Source: Olleya aquimaris
GTDB lineage: Bacteria > Bacteroidota > Bacteroidia > Flavobacteriales > Flavobacteriaceae
Reading direction: 5' to 3'
Assembly: GCF_003259525.1 (NCBI RefSeq)
Contig: NZ_QLLO01000001.1
Location: 248,001 to 312,000 of the forward strand
DNA length: 64,000 nt
A program made the position numbers and the translations under genes. Under the pieces are notes generated by a model. That model was given only the letters and a program-made list of their open reading frames with translations. It made no database searches and was not told where the DNA came from. Positions 43,031 through 51,190 of this stretch are shown piece after piece (position 1 is the first letter of the stretch; each line of letters starts with the position of its first letter).

Positions 43031-45055
43031 ATGGACAATCACATACAATATATAGACTTAATCAATCAATATTTAAATAAAGAATTATCAAACGCAGAAG
43101 TTTTAGCTTTTAAAAACAAGCTTAAAACAGATGCAGAATTTAATACAATTTACCAAGAACATTTAATAGTCTTAGAAGGTATAAAACGAACACAACTTAA
43201 AGCAGAAATAGCGTTTGCAAAAAACAGTTATATTCAATTAAAATGGATTAAAATAATTGGCTTAATAAGTGTTGTTGCTTTAGTTTCAATCTTAGCTTAT
43301 AACTTGCTTTTAAAAACAGAAACAACTCCAGATTTAGAACATGAAAATCAAAATTTAATTGAAACTAATATTGATTCCATACCAACTATTGATAAAGTAG
43401 AAACCTTAAAACAAATTGATAGTTCAAAAAAGAAATTTGTAGTTATTAAGAAAATAGAGACTCAGATAATAGATAAGGAAAGAACTAATGCTTATGGCGG
43501 AATTACTGTTATTTATGATACAATAATTATTAAAAACTTAGGCTACTTTACCAAGTCAGAATTTGATCTTAAATTCCCAAAGTATAAAAGTTTAAAACCA
43601 ATAAATGATACTGTAGTAATTAATGAAAAAACAGCATATAAAAGTGGTAAAATAGAAGAGAAAAGCCCAATAATAACTAATACAGAAACTAAAGTTTCAA
43701 CTATTCAAGACATACCAAATAAAAGCTTAATATCATTTTACAATTCAGTAAAAAAACAACCAGAAATTAAAACGATTAATAACGAAAAAGAAACTACAAT
43801 AACGTTTAAAGAAGGAACAGTTTTAACCATTCCAGCAAAATGTTTTATAGACACAAATGGTAAATTAGCTAGAGGGAATATTAATATAGAAGTTACAGAA
43901 TATTATCAACTATCAGATATGTTATTAGCTAATTTAACTACTATGTCTGATGATAAACAATTGGAAACTGGAGGGATGTTGTTTGTAAAAGCTAATAAAA
44001 AAGGTAAAGAATTAAGGTTAAAATCTGGTAATTCTATCCGTTACAAATTCTCTTCCAATAACAGTAAAAAAATAGATATGCAGCTTTTTTTAGGTGAAGA
44101 AAATAAAGATAGAGTTAACTGGACTTTAGATAAACAAGTAGAGCCAACAACTACAACTACAGAAGTCCACGAGGTAAGGTTCGTAGAAGAAGAGATTGTA
44201 GAAGTACCAATAAACATTATAGAGGAAGTACCTGTATTTCCTGGTTGTGATACAGGTACAAATACAGAAAAAAAGCAATGTTTTGATAAAGCTCTTTCAA
44301 AACTAATCTCGAAAAACTTTAATACTAGTTTAGCTGAAGACTTAAATTTAACAGGAAAACATAAAATTAGAGCCTCATTTAAAATTGATACAAATGGAGA
44401 AGTAGTAGATATTCAAGCTAGAGCTGCTAATACTGAGTTAGCCAATGAAGCCATTAGAGTTTTAAAATTAATACCAAAACTAAAACCAGGAATACAAAGA
44501 GGTAAAACAGTTATTGTACCTTATTGGTTGCCTATTAATTTTACTGTAGCAGGAAGCACAAAAAATAATCCAAGTCTTATTACTGTAAAAGATAAAACAT
44601 CTTTTGAGAAAAAATTTGAAGCACAATTAAATAATAGAGACTCTGTAAATAGTACTTCAACAAATGTTATTACTGCCAAATCGGTTTCTAGGTATGCATT
44701 TTATGGCTCCAAATTAGGTTGGATTAATTGCGATCGATTTATTAGAAGTAATACAAACGCAATAAAATTTAAGCTAAAAATTAAGGATGCAAATGGAGCA
44801 GATGTTAAAATGGTATTTAAATCCTATAACTCTATTCTGCCAAGTAAAAGAAATAATGATAACTACGATTTTGGTACTGTAGCTGTAAATGAAGAAGTTA
44901 TTTTAGTAGCAATAAAGATGATTGATGACAAATTGTTTTTAGGTGTTAAAAATGCTACAACTAAACAAATATCAGAGCTTCAATTTGATTATAAAGAAGT
45001 GAGTTTAGACGAATTAAAAACTGAATTGCAAAAATTGAATAGTAATTTTGATTAG
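43031..45055 (+). CDS. Membrane protein with anti-sigma-like N-terminus and TonB-C-like domain
   Basis: A 674-residue protein. The cytoplasmic N-terminus (1-70, DLINQYLNKELSNAEVLAFKNKLKTD) looks like an anti-sigma/zinc-free sensor helix bundle, followed by one membrane helix (about 73-93). The periplasmic part has a ZU5/PEGA-like beta region (ITFKEGTVLTIPAKCFIDTNGKLARGNINIEVTEYY) and, around 398-505, EVPVFPGCDT ... HKIRASFKIDTNGEVVDIQARA, a TonB C-terminal-like domain, before a last beta domain. It probably transmits an envelope signal to the sigma factor encoded just before it. Its stop is three bases from the convergent permease stop. Confidence 0.75.
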   Translation: MDNHIQYIDLINQYLNKELSNAEVLAFKNKLKTDAEFNTIYQEHLIVLEGIKRTQLKAEIAFAKNSYIQLKWIKIIGLISVVALVSILAYNLLLKTETTPDLEHENQNLIETNIDSIPTIDKVETLKQIDSSKKKFVVIKKIETQIIDKERTNAYGGITVIYDTIIIKNLGYFTKSEFDLKFPKYKSLKPINDTVVINEKTAYKSGKIEEKSPIITNTETKVSTIQDIPNKSLISFYNSVKKQPEIKTINNEKETTITFKEGTVLTIPAKCFIDTNGKLARGNINIEVTEYYQLSDMLLANLTTMSDDKQLETGGMLFVKANKKGKELRLKSGNSIRYKFSSNNSKKIDMQLFLGEENKDRVNWTLDKQVEPTTTTTEVHEVRFVEEEIVEVPINIIEEVPVFPGCDTGTNTEKKQCFDKALSKLISKNFNTSLAEDLNLTGKHKIRASFKIDTNGEVVDIQARAANTELANEAIRVLKLIPKLKPGIQRGKTVIVPYWLPINFTVAGSTKNNPSLITVKDKTSFEKKFEAQLNNRDSVNSTSTNVITAKSVSRYAFYGSKLGWINCDRFIRSNTNAIKFKLKIKDANGADVKMVFKSYNSILPSKRNNDNYDFGTVAVNEEVILVAIKMIDDKLFLGVKNATTKQISELQFDYKEVSLDELKTELQKLNSNFD

Positions 45056-45058
45056 CTA

Positions 45059-46219
45059 TTAACCCCTAAACAAAAAGAAATCGTCTTTCATGTCTTCAAT
45101 CTGCGCATCTTCATTAGTAATGATATAATCAATAGCTTTAGAGGTAAATGTGTCTCCTTTTTGGGTTAGAGAAACGACATCATTATCAATTAATATCATA
45201 TTATTTTTAAGAGCTAATTCTAAAACCGTTTTAGCTCTTACTTTTTGCCAATTAATATGCTCTCGTAAATGATTAACGTGACGTTCTTCAACCTCGTTAT
45301 GGTTTTTTAGATGCAATAAAAAAGTCAATAGACTAACTTCTGTACGTTGTTGTTTTTCGCGATACATTACTGCTATTACACCTTTGCTAGGTGCAAATAA
45401 ATAGACCAATAAGAAAACCATACCAAGAACGGTTGTAATAGATCCAGCAATTGAGGCATCTAAAACATGTGCTAGCCAATAGCCAGAAATAGCACTAAAC
45501 ACACCAAAAAACACAGATAATCCCAACATCTTTTTTAAATCTGTGGTCAGTAAATATGCAGTAGCAGCTGGTGCAATCATCAAGGCGACAACTAAAATAG
45601 CACCTACAGCATCAAATGCGCCAACTGTAGTTACAGAAGACACTGTCATTAATCCATAATGAATAATGGCTGGAGAAAATCCTAAAGAAGCTGCCAACCC
45701 TTTGTCAAACGTACTTATTTTAAGTTCTTTAAAAAAAGCAATTAGTAGAGCAATGGTTATTAATAAAATAACACCAATAATCCATAACGATTTTGGGCCA
45801 ACATCTACTCCAGAAATTAACAACCTGTCAAAAGGAGCTAAAGCGAGTTCGCCAACCAAAACCGCATCAACATCTAAATGAACATCGTTTGCATTTTTTG
45901 CAATTAAAATAACACCAATACTAAACAAAGCAGGAAAGACTAAGCCAATTGCTGTGTCCTCCTTTACTAAACCTGTTTTTTGAATATATTCTACTAAAAC
46001 CACAGTAATAATTCCTGTAAAAGCAGCTAATACTATTAGTAAAGGCGAATTTAAATCTTGTGTTATGAAAAATCCAATCACTATTCCTGGTAGGATAGAA
46101 TGACTAATAGCATCACTTATCATGGCCATTTTACGAAGCACCAGAAAGGTGCCTGGAATAGCGCATGCAATAGCAACTAAACTGGCAATAAGTTGTATTT
46201 CTATTTGTGCACTATTCAT
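45059..46219 (-). CDS. Metal (Mn/Zn) ABC transporter permease with C-terminal winged-helix-like tail (TroD/MntD type)
   Basis: An ABC-3 family permease. I choose the start at 46219 (MNSAQIEIQ), giving 387 codons including stop; the longer reading adds 14 unlikely residues. Eight or nine helices fill about residues 1-285, with the family motif SDAISHSILPGIVIGF. The last 85 residues are not a membrane domain but look like a winged helix (VEERHVNHLREHINWQKVRAKTVLELALKNNMILIDNDVVSLTQKGDTFTSKA, ending with a DtxR-like LTxKG wing). The start overlaps the upstream permease by eight bases. Confidence 0.88.
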   Translation of the reverse strand: MNSAQIEIQLIASLVAIACAIPGTFLVLRKMAMISDAISHSILPGIVIGFFITQDLNSPLLIVLAAFTGIITVVLVEYIQKTGLVKEDTAIGLVFPALFSIGVILIAKNANDVHLDVDAVLVGELALAPFDRLLISGVDVGPKSLWIIGVILLITIALLIAFFKELKISTFDKGLAASLGFSPAIIHYGLMTVSSVTTVGAFDAVGAILVVALMIAPAATAYLLTTDLKKMLGLSVFFGVFSAISGYWLAHVLDASIAGSITTVLGMVFLLVYLFAPSKGVIAVMYREKQQRTEVSLLTFLLHLKNHNEVEERHVNHLREHINWQKVRAKTVLELALKNNMILIDNDVVSLTQKGDTFTSKAIDYIITNEDAQIEDMKDDFFLFRG

Positions 46220-47339
46220 CCTCTGTGGTTTGTTTAGTGTATAAATTTTTTGCGGTTTCAAAACCAGTTTTGGTCAAACTCCACATATTACCATCCAATG
46301 TCACATAGTTTTTTTCGACTAACTTCTGAAGCGTTTTGCGAGTAAATCCTTGAAAATTGTTGAGTAATTTAATTGCATGTGGATGCGAAATATCGTCATG
46401 CGTTTCGGCAATATGATGCATTAGCGCTAAGGTTTTATGAAGCTCTAAATCGCGTCTGTTTTTTATAAATCTTATTTGTTTAAATAGTAAACCACGACTT
46501 GGGGAAAACACAAAAGAAATTATTACAAACACAGCAGCCACTAAAACAATGACTGGTCCTGTTGATAGGTTAGTTTGGCTAGCACTAATTGCTGTACCAA
46601 AAACACCAGAAAAAGCACCAAAAATAGCTGCTAAAAATACCATTTTAGATAAACTATTAGTCCATTGTCTTGCAGCAGCTGCAGGAGCCAATAACATGGC
46701 GCTCATTAAAACTACTCCTACGGTTTGTAATCCTAAAACAATAGCTAATACTATAAAACTAGTAATTAAAATATCGATGGTTTTGGTATTAAATCCTAAT
46801 GTTTTGGTGTAATCTGCATCAAATAATAAGATTTTAAATTCTTTCCAAAAAAGTAGTAAAACAAATAAACATAATCCTGTAATTATTGCCATTAACCACA
46901 CATCACTTTCTACTAAAGTAGCAGCTTGACCAAATAGATATTTATCCAATCCAGCTTGATTAGCATTGGGTTGTTTTTGGATAAAAGTGAGCAATAACAT
47001 CCCAAATCCAAAAAATAAGGACAAGATTAACCCTAAAGCTGTATCGCTTTTTAGGTGTGTTTTTTTTACGATACCTCTTATCCAAAAGGTACCAACCAAT
47101 CCACTGACTAAAGCGCCTAAAAGCAAGGTGTTACTATCTTTTGCTCCAGTGATTAAAAAGGCTATTGCAATTCCTGGTAATGCAGCATGAGATATGGCAT
47201 CACCAAGTAAACTTTGTTTTCTTAGTACTGCAAAACTACCTAACATACCAGTGACTGCTCCTAAAATTGCAGTACCAAGTGTGATGGTTCTTAAAGTATA
47301 GTCTGTAAAGACTAGTTTAAAATATTCTGCTAGTTCCAT
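46212..47339 (-). CDS. Metal (Mn/Zn) ABC transporter permease with C-terminal winged-helix-like tail (TroC/MntC type)
   Basis: A 375-residue ABC-3 permease with the GDAISHAALPGIAIAFL motif and eight or more helices to about residue 280. The C-terminal extension (LALMHHIAETHDDISHPHAIKLLNNFQGFTRKTLQKLVEKNYVTLDGNMWSLTKTGFETAKNLY) has the helix-turn-helix-wing pattern of DtxR-type DNA-binding domains, again ending in LTKTG. It may sense metal or regulate the transporter. It is separated from the ATPase gene by a repeat-bearing gap. Confidence 0.88.
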   Translation of the reverse strand: MELAEYFKLVFTDYTLRTITLGTAILGAVTGMLGSFAVLRKQSLLGDAISHAALPGIAIAFLITGAKDSNTLLLGALVSGLVGTFWIRGIVKKTHLKSDTALGLILSLFFGFGMLLLTFIQKQPNANQAGLDKYLFGQAATLVESDVWLMAIITGLCLFVLLLFWKEFKILLFDADYTKTLGFNTKTIDILITSFIVLAIVLGLQTVGVVLMSAMLLAPAAAARQWTNSLSKMVFLAAIFGAFSGVFGTAISASQTNLSTGPVIVLVAAVFVIISFVFSPSRGLLFKQIRFIKNRRDLELHKTLALMHHIAETHDDISHPHAIKLLNNFQGFTRKTLQKLVEKNYVTLDGNMWSLTKTGFETAKNLYTKQTTEDE

Positions 47340-47378
47340 ATTTGTTATTCCTGTTAAAGCAAGAACTTACTATTTTTA

Positions 47379-47470
47379 CCTTTCCTTAAAAAGGAAAGGA
47401 ATTTTTTATATTCATATTTTGTTTCCAACTGAGTAAGCACTGCTTACTGCTACTGAACACTGCTAACTTA
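47379..47470 (-). repeat. Intergenic repeat A: palindrome plus cagt tandem, after the ATPase stop codon
   Basis: On the minus strand it begins at the ATPase stop with aagttagcagtgttcagtag and related cagt units, then ends with the palindrome cctttccttaaaaaggaaagg (47379-47399). About 38 of 45 bases of the cagt part match copy B at 48331-48375. It sits inside the metal-transport operon. Confidence 0.7.
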
Positions 47471-48241
47471 TTACTCCTGTATACTGACTTTATAATTAAT
47501 TCCGTAAGTTTTAGTTAAATTATCATCATTAAAAATATCTTTGACTGGACCAGTTGCAATTTTCTTCACATTTAAAAAAGTAACCCAATCAAAATACTCT
47601 GGTACAGTTTGTAAATCGTGGTGCACTACAATAACTGTTTTTCCTGCTTTACGTAATTCTTTTAAAATATTAATGATAGCAATTTCAGTAGTAGCATCTA
47701 CACCTTGGAAGGGTTCGTCCATAAAATAGATAGATGCGTTTTGAACTAAAGCACGAGCCAAAAAAATACGTTGCTGTTGTCCTCCAGATAACTGACTAAT
47801 TTGCCTACCTTTAAACGCTAACATACCCACTTTTTCTAAAGCTTCTAACGCTGCTTTTTTTTGTTTCTGTCCTGGTCGTTTAATCCATCCTAAGCTACCA
47901 TATGTTCCCATAGTGACCACGTCTAAAGCTGTGGTTGGAAAATCCCAATCGACACTTCCCTTTTGTGGCACGTATGCTACTAATTGTCGTTGCTTGTCAT
48001 AAGGTTTGTCGTAAATAGAGACACTACCAGCTATAGGTTTTAAAATACCTAAAATGGCTTTAATTAATGTTGATTTTCCTGCTCCATTTGGTCCAACAAT
48101 AGCCATAAGAACACCTTCTGGAATTTCTAAATCGATATCCCAAAGTACTGGTTTGTAGTTGTATGCAACTGTAAGGTCGTCTACTTTTACTGCAATAACT
48201 CTTGTGGAAACAGGAGTCTTATTATTGTCTTTGTTTTCCAT
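47471..48241 (-). CDS. Metal ABC transporter ATP-binding protein (TroB/MntB type)
   Basis: A 256-residue ATPase of the Zn/Mn import family. Walker A is GPNGAGKST, the signature [15 protein letters not shown], Walker [13 protein letters not shown], and the switch His lies in [16 protein letters not shown]. The [21 protein letters not shown] block is characteristic of the ZnuC/MntB group. It lies between the binding protein and the two permeases, flanked by repeats on both sides. Confidence 0.95.
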   Translation of the reverse strand: MENKDNNKTPVSTRVIAVKVDDLTVAYNYKPVLWDIDLEIPEGVLMAIVGPNGAGKSTLIKAILGILKPIAGSVSIYDKPYDKQRQLVAYVPQKGSVDWDFPTTALDVVTMGTYGSLGWIKRPGQKQKKAALEALEKVGMLAFKGRQISQLSGGQQQRIFLARALVQNASIYFMDEPFQGVDATTEIAIINILKELRKAGKTVIVVHHDLQTVPEYFDWVTFLNVKKIATGPVKDIFNDDNLTKTYGINYKVSIQE

Positions 48242-48259
48242 TTTTAAAACCTTTCCGAC

Positions 48260-48373
48260 TTTTGAAGTCTTTAGACTTCAAAACCCACCTTTCCTTAAAA
48301 GGAAAGGAATTCTATTTATTAATATTTCTCTCAACCGAGTAAACACTGAAAACTGCGACTGAACACTGCCAAC
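48260..48373 (-). repeat. Intergenic repeat B: two palindromes plus cagt tandem, after the binding-protein stop codon
   Basis: Contains a perfect 11-bp inverted repeat (ttttgaagtct / agacttcaaaa, 48260-48283), the palindrome cctttccttaaaaggaaagg (48288-48307) and the cagt-type stretch up to 48373, which on the minus strand starts right after the binding protein's stop. It is a relative of repeat A at 47379-47470. Confidence 0.7.
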
Positions 48374-49285
48374 TTATTTTAGTGCATTAACAATCGTGTT
48401 TACATTATACTCAAACATACCTATATAAGTGCCCTCTTTAGTTCCTGCACTTCCTAAAGCATCAGAATATAATGTTCCACCAATTTGTACATCAAATCCT
48501 TTAGATTTTACTGCTGCTTGCAATGCTTCAATGGTACGTTTTGGGACTGAACTCTCCACAAAAATAGCTTTGACTTGCTTCTGGATAATAAAATTAGCTA
48601 AATTTTGTACATCTTTTACACCAGCTTCGGTTGCAGTGGATAAGCCTTGTAAACCTACCACTTCAAAACCGTAATTTTTTCCGAAGTAATTAAACGCATC
48701 ATGTGCTGTAATTAAAATTCGTTTGTCTTTAGGAAGCGTCTCAATTTTTGCTTTTATTGAATTTTGAAGGACGTCAAGCTTTAATAAATAGGCTGCTTCG
48801 TTAGCTTTGTAATAAGCTGTGTTTTCACTATCTTTTTCTACTAAAACTGAAGTTACTTTTTGTGCAAATTGTTTAAAATATTCAATATTAAACCAGACAT
48901 GCGGATCGTAATTTGAGGCAAAATAATCTGATCCAATTAAAGTAGATTTATCTATGACTTCACCTAACGCTATTGGTGTTTTAGTTTTGCTTCCCATTTT
49001 TTCAAAAACCTCCACTAATTTACCTTCAAGGTGTAACCCGTTATAAAAAATGATGTCTGCATTAACTAGTTTGGTGACATCACCTTCACTAGCTTTGTAC
49101 AAATGTGGATCTACACCACTACCCATTAATCCGTTAATATTAACACGATCACCACCAATATTTTTTACTAAATCAGTAATCATAGTGGTTGTGGTTACAA
49201 TGTTTAGTTTTCCGTCTGTTTGATTGTTGGTTTTACAACCTATTAAGACTAAAATTGCTATTATGATTAAGCTGTTCTTTTTCAT
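48374..49285 (-). CDS. Metal-binding lipoprotein of a Mn/Zn ABC transporter (TroA-like)
   Basis: A 303-residue periplasmic cluster A-I binding protein anchored by lipid (lipobox LVLIGCKTN, Cys17). Likely ligands are His61 (GVDPHLYKAS), His129 (YDPHVWFN), His195 (ITAHDAFNYF) and Asp275 (LYSDALG), the His-His-His-Asp set of Treponema TroA, which binds Mn and Zn. There is no His-rich loop as in many ZnuA proteins, and a DtxR-family regulator heads the operon, so Mn is favoured but Zn cannot be excluded. Confidence 0.93.
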   Translation of the reverse strand: MKKNSLIIIAILVLIGCKTNNQTDGKLNIVTTTTMITDLVKNIGGDRVNINGLMGSGVDPHLYKASEGDVTKLVNADIIFYNGLHLEGKLVEVFEKMGSKTKTPIALGEVIDKSTLIGSDYFASNYDPHVWFNIEYFKQFAQKVTSVLVEKDSENTAYYKANEAAYLLKLDVLQNSIKAKIETLPKDKRILITAHDAFNYFGKNYGFEVVGLQGLSTATEAGVKDVQNLANFIIQKQVKAIFVESSVPKRTIEALQAAVKSKGFDVQIGGTLYSDALGSAGTKEGTYIGMFEYNVNTIVNALK

Positions 49286-49319
49286 TTTAATTATTTTAAT
49301 TCCGCGAAAGCGACATTGT

Positions 49320-50108
49320 TTAATTAGGTAATCTAAAACTAATTCCTGCGCTTAATAAAATGTCTTGACCCTTAGTAATACTAGAGCCTACAGTAGCATC
49401 CAATTGTACATTGTTTGATAGTAAATAGGTTAAACCAGCATCCCATAAGTGGTTGGCTTTACTGTTTTCTGGGAAATCACCATATAATTCTGCATAAGCA
49501 CCAAATTTTTCTGTGATACCATAACCATAAGCCATAGTGTATAAATAATTAGCTTCTGAAGAATCATTACCCCAAGCTGCGCCTAAATTGTACGAAAAAC
49601 TTGAGCGGTCACTTAGTGTATGAGCAAAAGAAAATCTAAAATCAACACCTGTGGTCTGAGGTCTAATGGCTTCTTTAACAGAAAAGGGTAGATTTAAATG
49701 GCCAATAAATCCAATTTCTGGAAGTAATCCTTTTTCTTCAGTTATAGCAATTTTTACACCTAATAATAAAGGAGAAAAACTAGATATTTGACTTGTTTCT
49801 GTATTGTTTAAAAAGGCTTTACTATCGGTTAGATTCCAACCTAATCTTAATTCTAGATTATCTAATAATCCATATCTGATTAAGGTGGTGTTATAAGTAA
49901 AGTCTTCGGTTTTAAAATTGTTCTCTTCAAAACTTTCATAAAAAGCACCCGTTTCTACCTGAATGTAATTTTTAGGCACTACACTTGGTGCTTCTGTAGC
50001 ATCTGGTCTATCGGTTACTAAAGGACCTAAATCTTGAGTCTCTTGTGCAGTAAGCAAACCAAAAGTAAGTGCTGCAACGATTGTTAATACATGTTTAATT
50101 GGCTTCAT
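49320..50108 (-). CDS. Outer-membrane protein, phenol-degradation MetA-like family
   Basis: A 262-residue protein with a signal peptide (1-21, ending LLTAQE). LVTDRPDATEAPSVVPKNYIQVETGAFYESFEENN and following alternating strands with a terminal aromatic-rich LSAGISFRLPN end suggest an outer-membrane beta-barrel of the MetA-like (PF13557) family. Its placement between the regulator and the metal-binding protein suggests an outer-membrane path for the same metal. The start overlaps the regulator gene by 14 bases. Confidence 0.8.
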   Translation of the reverse strand: MKPIKHVLTIVAALTFGLLTAQETQDLGPLVTDRPDATEAPSVVPKNYIQVETGAFYESFEENNFKTEDFTYNTTLIRYGLLDNLELRLGWNLTDSKAFLNNTETSQISSFSPLLLGVKIAITEEKGLLPEIGFIGHLNLPFSVKEAIRPQTTGVDFRFSFAHTLSDRSSFSYNLGAAWGNDSSEANYLYTMAYGYGITEKFGAYAELYGDFPENSKANHLWDAGLTYLLSNNVQLDATVGSSITKGQDILLSAGISFRLPN

Positions 50109-50754
50109 TGACGTAAATAATTTTTGAAAACTCTTCGTTTAAAAGAATGGTGTTAGAATTGATTTGAATTTGTGTCATCTTATTTTTTTCAAATTGTTTG
50201 ATGACTTTTATTTCGTTTCCGTATTTAATTTGATTTGAGGCGCAAAAATCAAAAAACTCTTTGTCGTCACTCATCAGTCTGGAAATTATGTAAGTATTAT
50301 TTTCTTTGGTTTTTGATAAGGCAATAGATGTGTCTAGAGTTGTTATTTCTCCATTGCTATTTGGAATTGGGTCTCCATGTGGATCAAATTTAGGATTGCC
50401 TAAATAGGCACTAATTTTATTAGCTAAAAAATCTGAAGTTTCATGCTCTAAAAGCTCTGCTTCACGATGTATTTCATGAAGTGACATGTCAAAGGTTTTA
50501 TGCAAAAAAGCTTCCCAAAGTCTATGTTTTCTAATGACTTTTAATGCTAATTTCTCACCTTCTTTGGTTAATTCTAAAGCTTTGTATTTCTCGTAATTAA
50601 TTAAATTTTTAGCTGCTAAGTTTTTAGCCATATCTGTTGCTGCTGCATTTGATACACCTAATAATTTGGCAATGTTTCCAGGTTTAGTATTGGTGACATC
50701 GTTTACTTTGCTTTTGTATATGGCTTTAACAAAATTTTCTGTTGCTACTGACAT
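50095..50754 (-). CDS. mntR: DtxR/MntR-family metal-dependent regulator
   Basis: A 219-residue repressor. The N-terminal winged helix (NFVKAIYKSKVNDVTNTKPGNIAKLLGVSNAAATDMAKNLAAKNLINYEKYKALELTKEGEKLA) is followed by the metal-binding/dimerisation domain (RKHRLWEAFLHKTFDMSLHEIHREAELLEHETSDFLANKISAYL, His/Glu ligands), and a C-terminal FeoA/SH3-like region. It heads the metal-uptake operon. A perfect inverted repeat lies on its predicted promoter, so it probably represses its own operon when Mn is sufficient. Iron as effector remains possible. Confidence 0.9.
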   Translation of the reverse strand: MSVATENFVKAIYKSKVNDVTNTKPGNIAKLLGVSNAAATDMAKNLAAKNLINYEKYKALELTKEGEKLALKVIRKHRLWEAFLHKTFDMSLHEIHREAELLEHETSDFLANKISAYLGNPKFDPHGDPIPNSNGEITTLDTSIALSKTKENNTYIISRLMSDDKEFFDFCASNQIKYGNEIKVIKQFEKNKMTQIQINSNTILLNEEFSKIIYVNEAN

Positions 50755-50771
50755 TTTATATTGCTTTAATA

Positions 50772-50795
50772 AATATTTAAGCTTACTTAAATATT
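50772..50795 (-). promoter_or_regulatory. Candidate DtxR/MntR box on the mntR promoter
   Basis: Perfect 10-bp inverted arms (aatatttaag / cttaaatatt) around ctta. The minus-strand core TTAAGTAAGCTTAA matches the DtxR-box core TTAGGTTAGCCTAA at 11 of 14 positions. It starts where transcription should begin, just after the -7 box at 50800-50807, an ideal place for repression. Confidence 0.65.
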
Positions 50796-50799
50796 AATT

Positions 50800-50830
50800 C
50801 AAAAGTAATTAAAAACTCTTATCAAAACAA
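50800..50830 (-). promoter_or_regulatory. Promoter of the mntR metal-uptake operon
   Basis: On the minus strand: TTG (50830-50828), 20 bases, then TACTTTTG (50807-50800), an exact TAnnTTTG box, 45 bases before the mntR ATG. Both spacing and sequence fit the Bacteroidota consensus. Confidence 0.65.
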
Positions 50831-50834
50831 CTTC

Positions 50835-50845
50835 AAGTAAGCTTA
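50835..50845 (-). promoter_or_regulatory. Second copy of the mntR operator core
   Basis: aagtaagctta occurs here and again, on the other strand orientation, inside the palindrome at 50772-50795. This copy lacks perfect outer arms and lies upstream of the -33 TTG. The rest of the gap 50846-51005 holds nothing I recognise. Confidence 0.45.
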
Positions 50846-51005
50846 TTTTAATTTTTTATCGAGATATAGTTTAAAACTAGACAATTGAAATACTTTTATA
50901 TTGAATTCTTTAACTTAGAAAACGGAAGATGAGTTTTACTAGTTTGAATATTACAGAAGTTTAAATAATGAAAAAAAGCTATTAAAACAGTGTTTAAAAT
51001 AGCAT

Positions 51006-51026
51006 ATGATTACAATTTGTAATCAT
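51006..51026 (-). terminator. Perfect inverted repeat downstream of the feo operon
   Basis: atgattacaa / ttgtaatcat, 10-bp perfect arms around one base, 30 bases past the small Cys-rich gene. The T content after it on the minus strand is modest, so it may be a weak terminator or a regulator site. Confidence 0.4.
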
Positions 51027-51055
51027 GTAAATAGAAAATATAATAGAGGGCATTA

Positions 51056-51187
51056 TTAGTGGCACCCACAATCATCGGTACCGCAAGCTTTTTTAGTTTT
51101 CTTTTTAAAAAAATATTTTTTCCAAAGAAACCATAAAGCAAATCCTAAGGTTATAAAAACTAATATGTTTTGAATGACGGTGTTCAT
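51056..51187 (-). CDS. FeoB-associated Cys-rich membrane protein
   Basis: A 43-residue protein read directly from the sequence, three bases after the feoB stop. It has one N-terminal membrane helix (NTVIQNILVFITLGFALWFLW), a basic patch and a Cys-rich tail (ACGTDDCGCH, four... three Cys and a His). This is the pattern of the FeoB-associated Cys-rich family, small membrane partners of the iron transporter that may bind iron or an Fe-S cluster. It completes a feoA-feoB-small protein operon. Confidence 0.85.
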   Translation of the reverse strand: MNTVIQNILVFITLGFALWFLWKKYFFKKKTKKACGTDDCGCH

Positions 51188-51190
51188 TTT

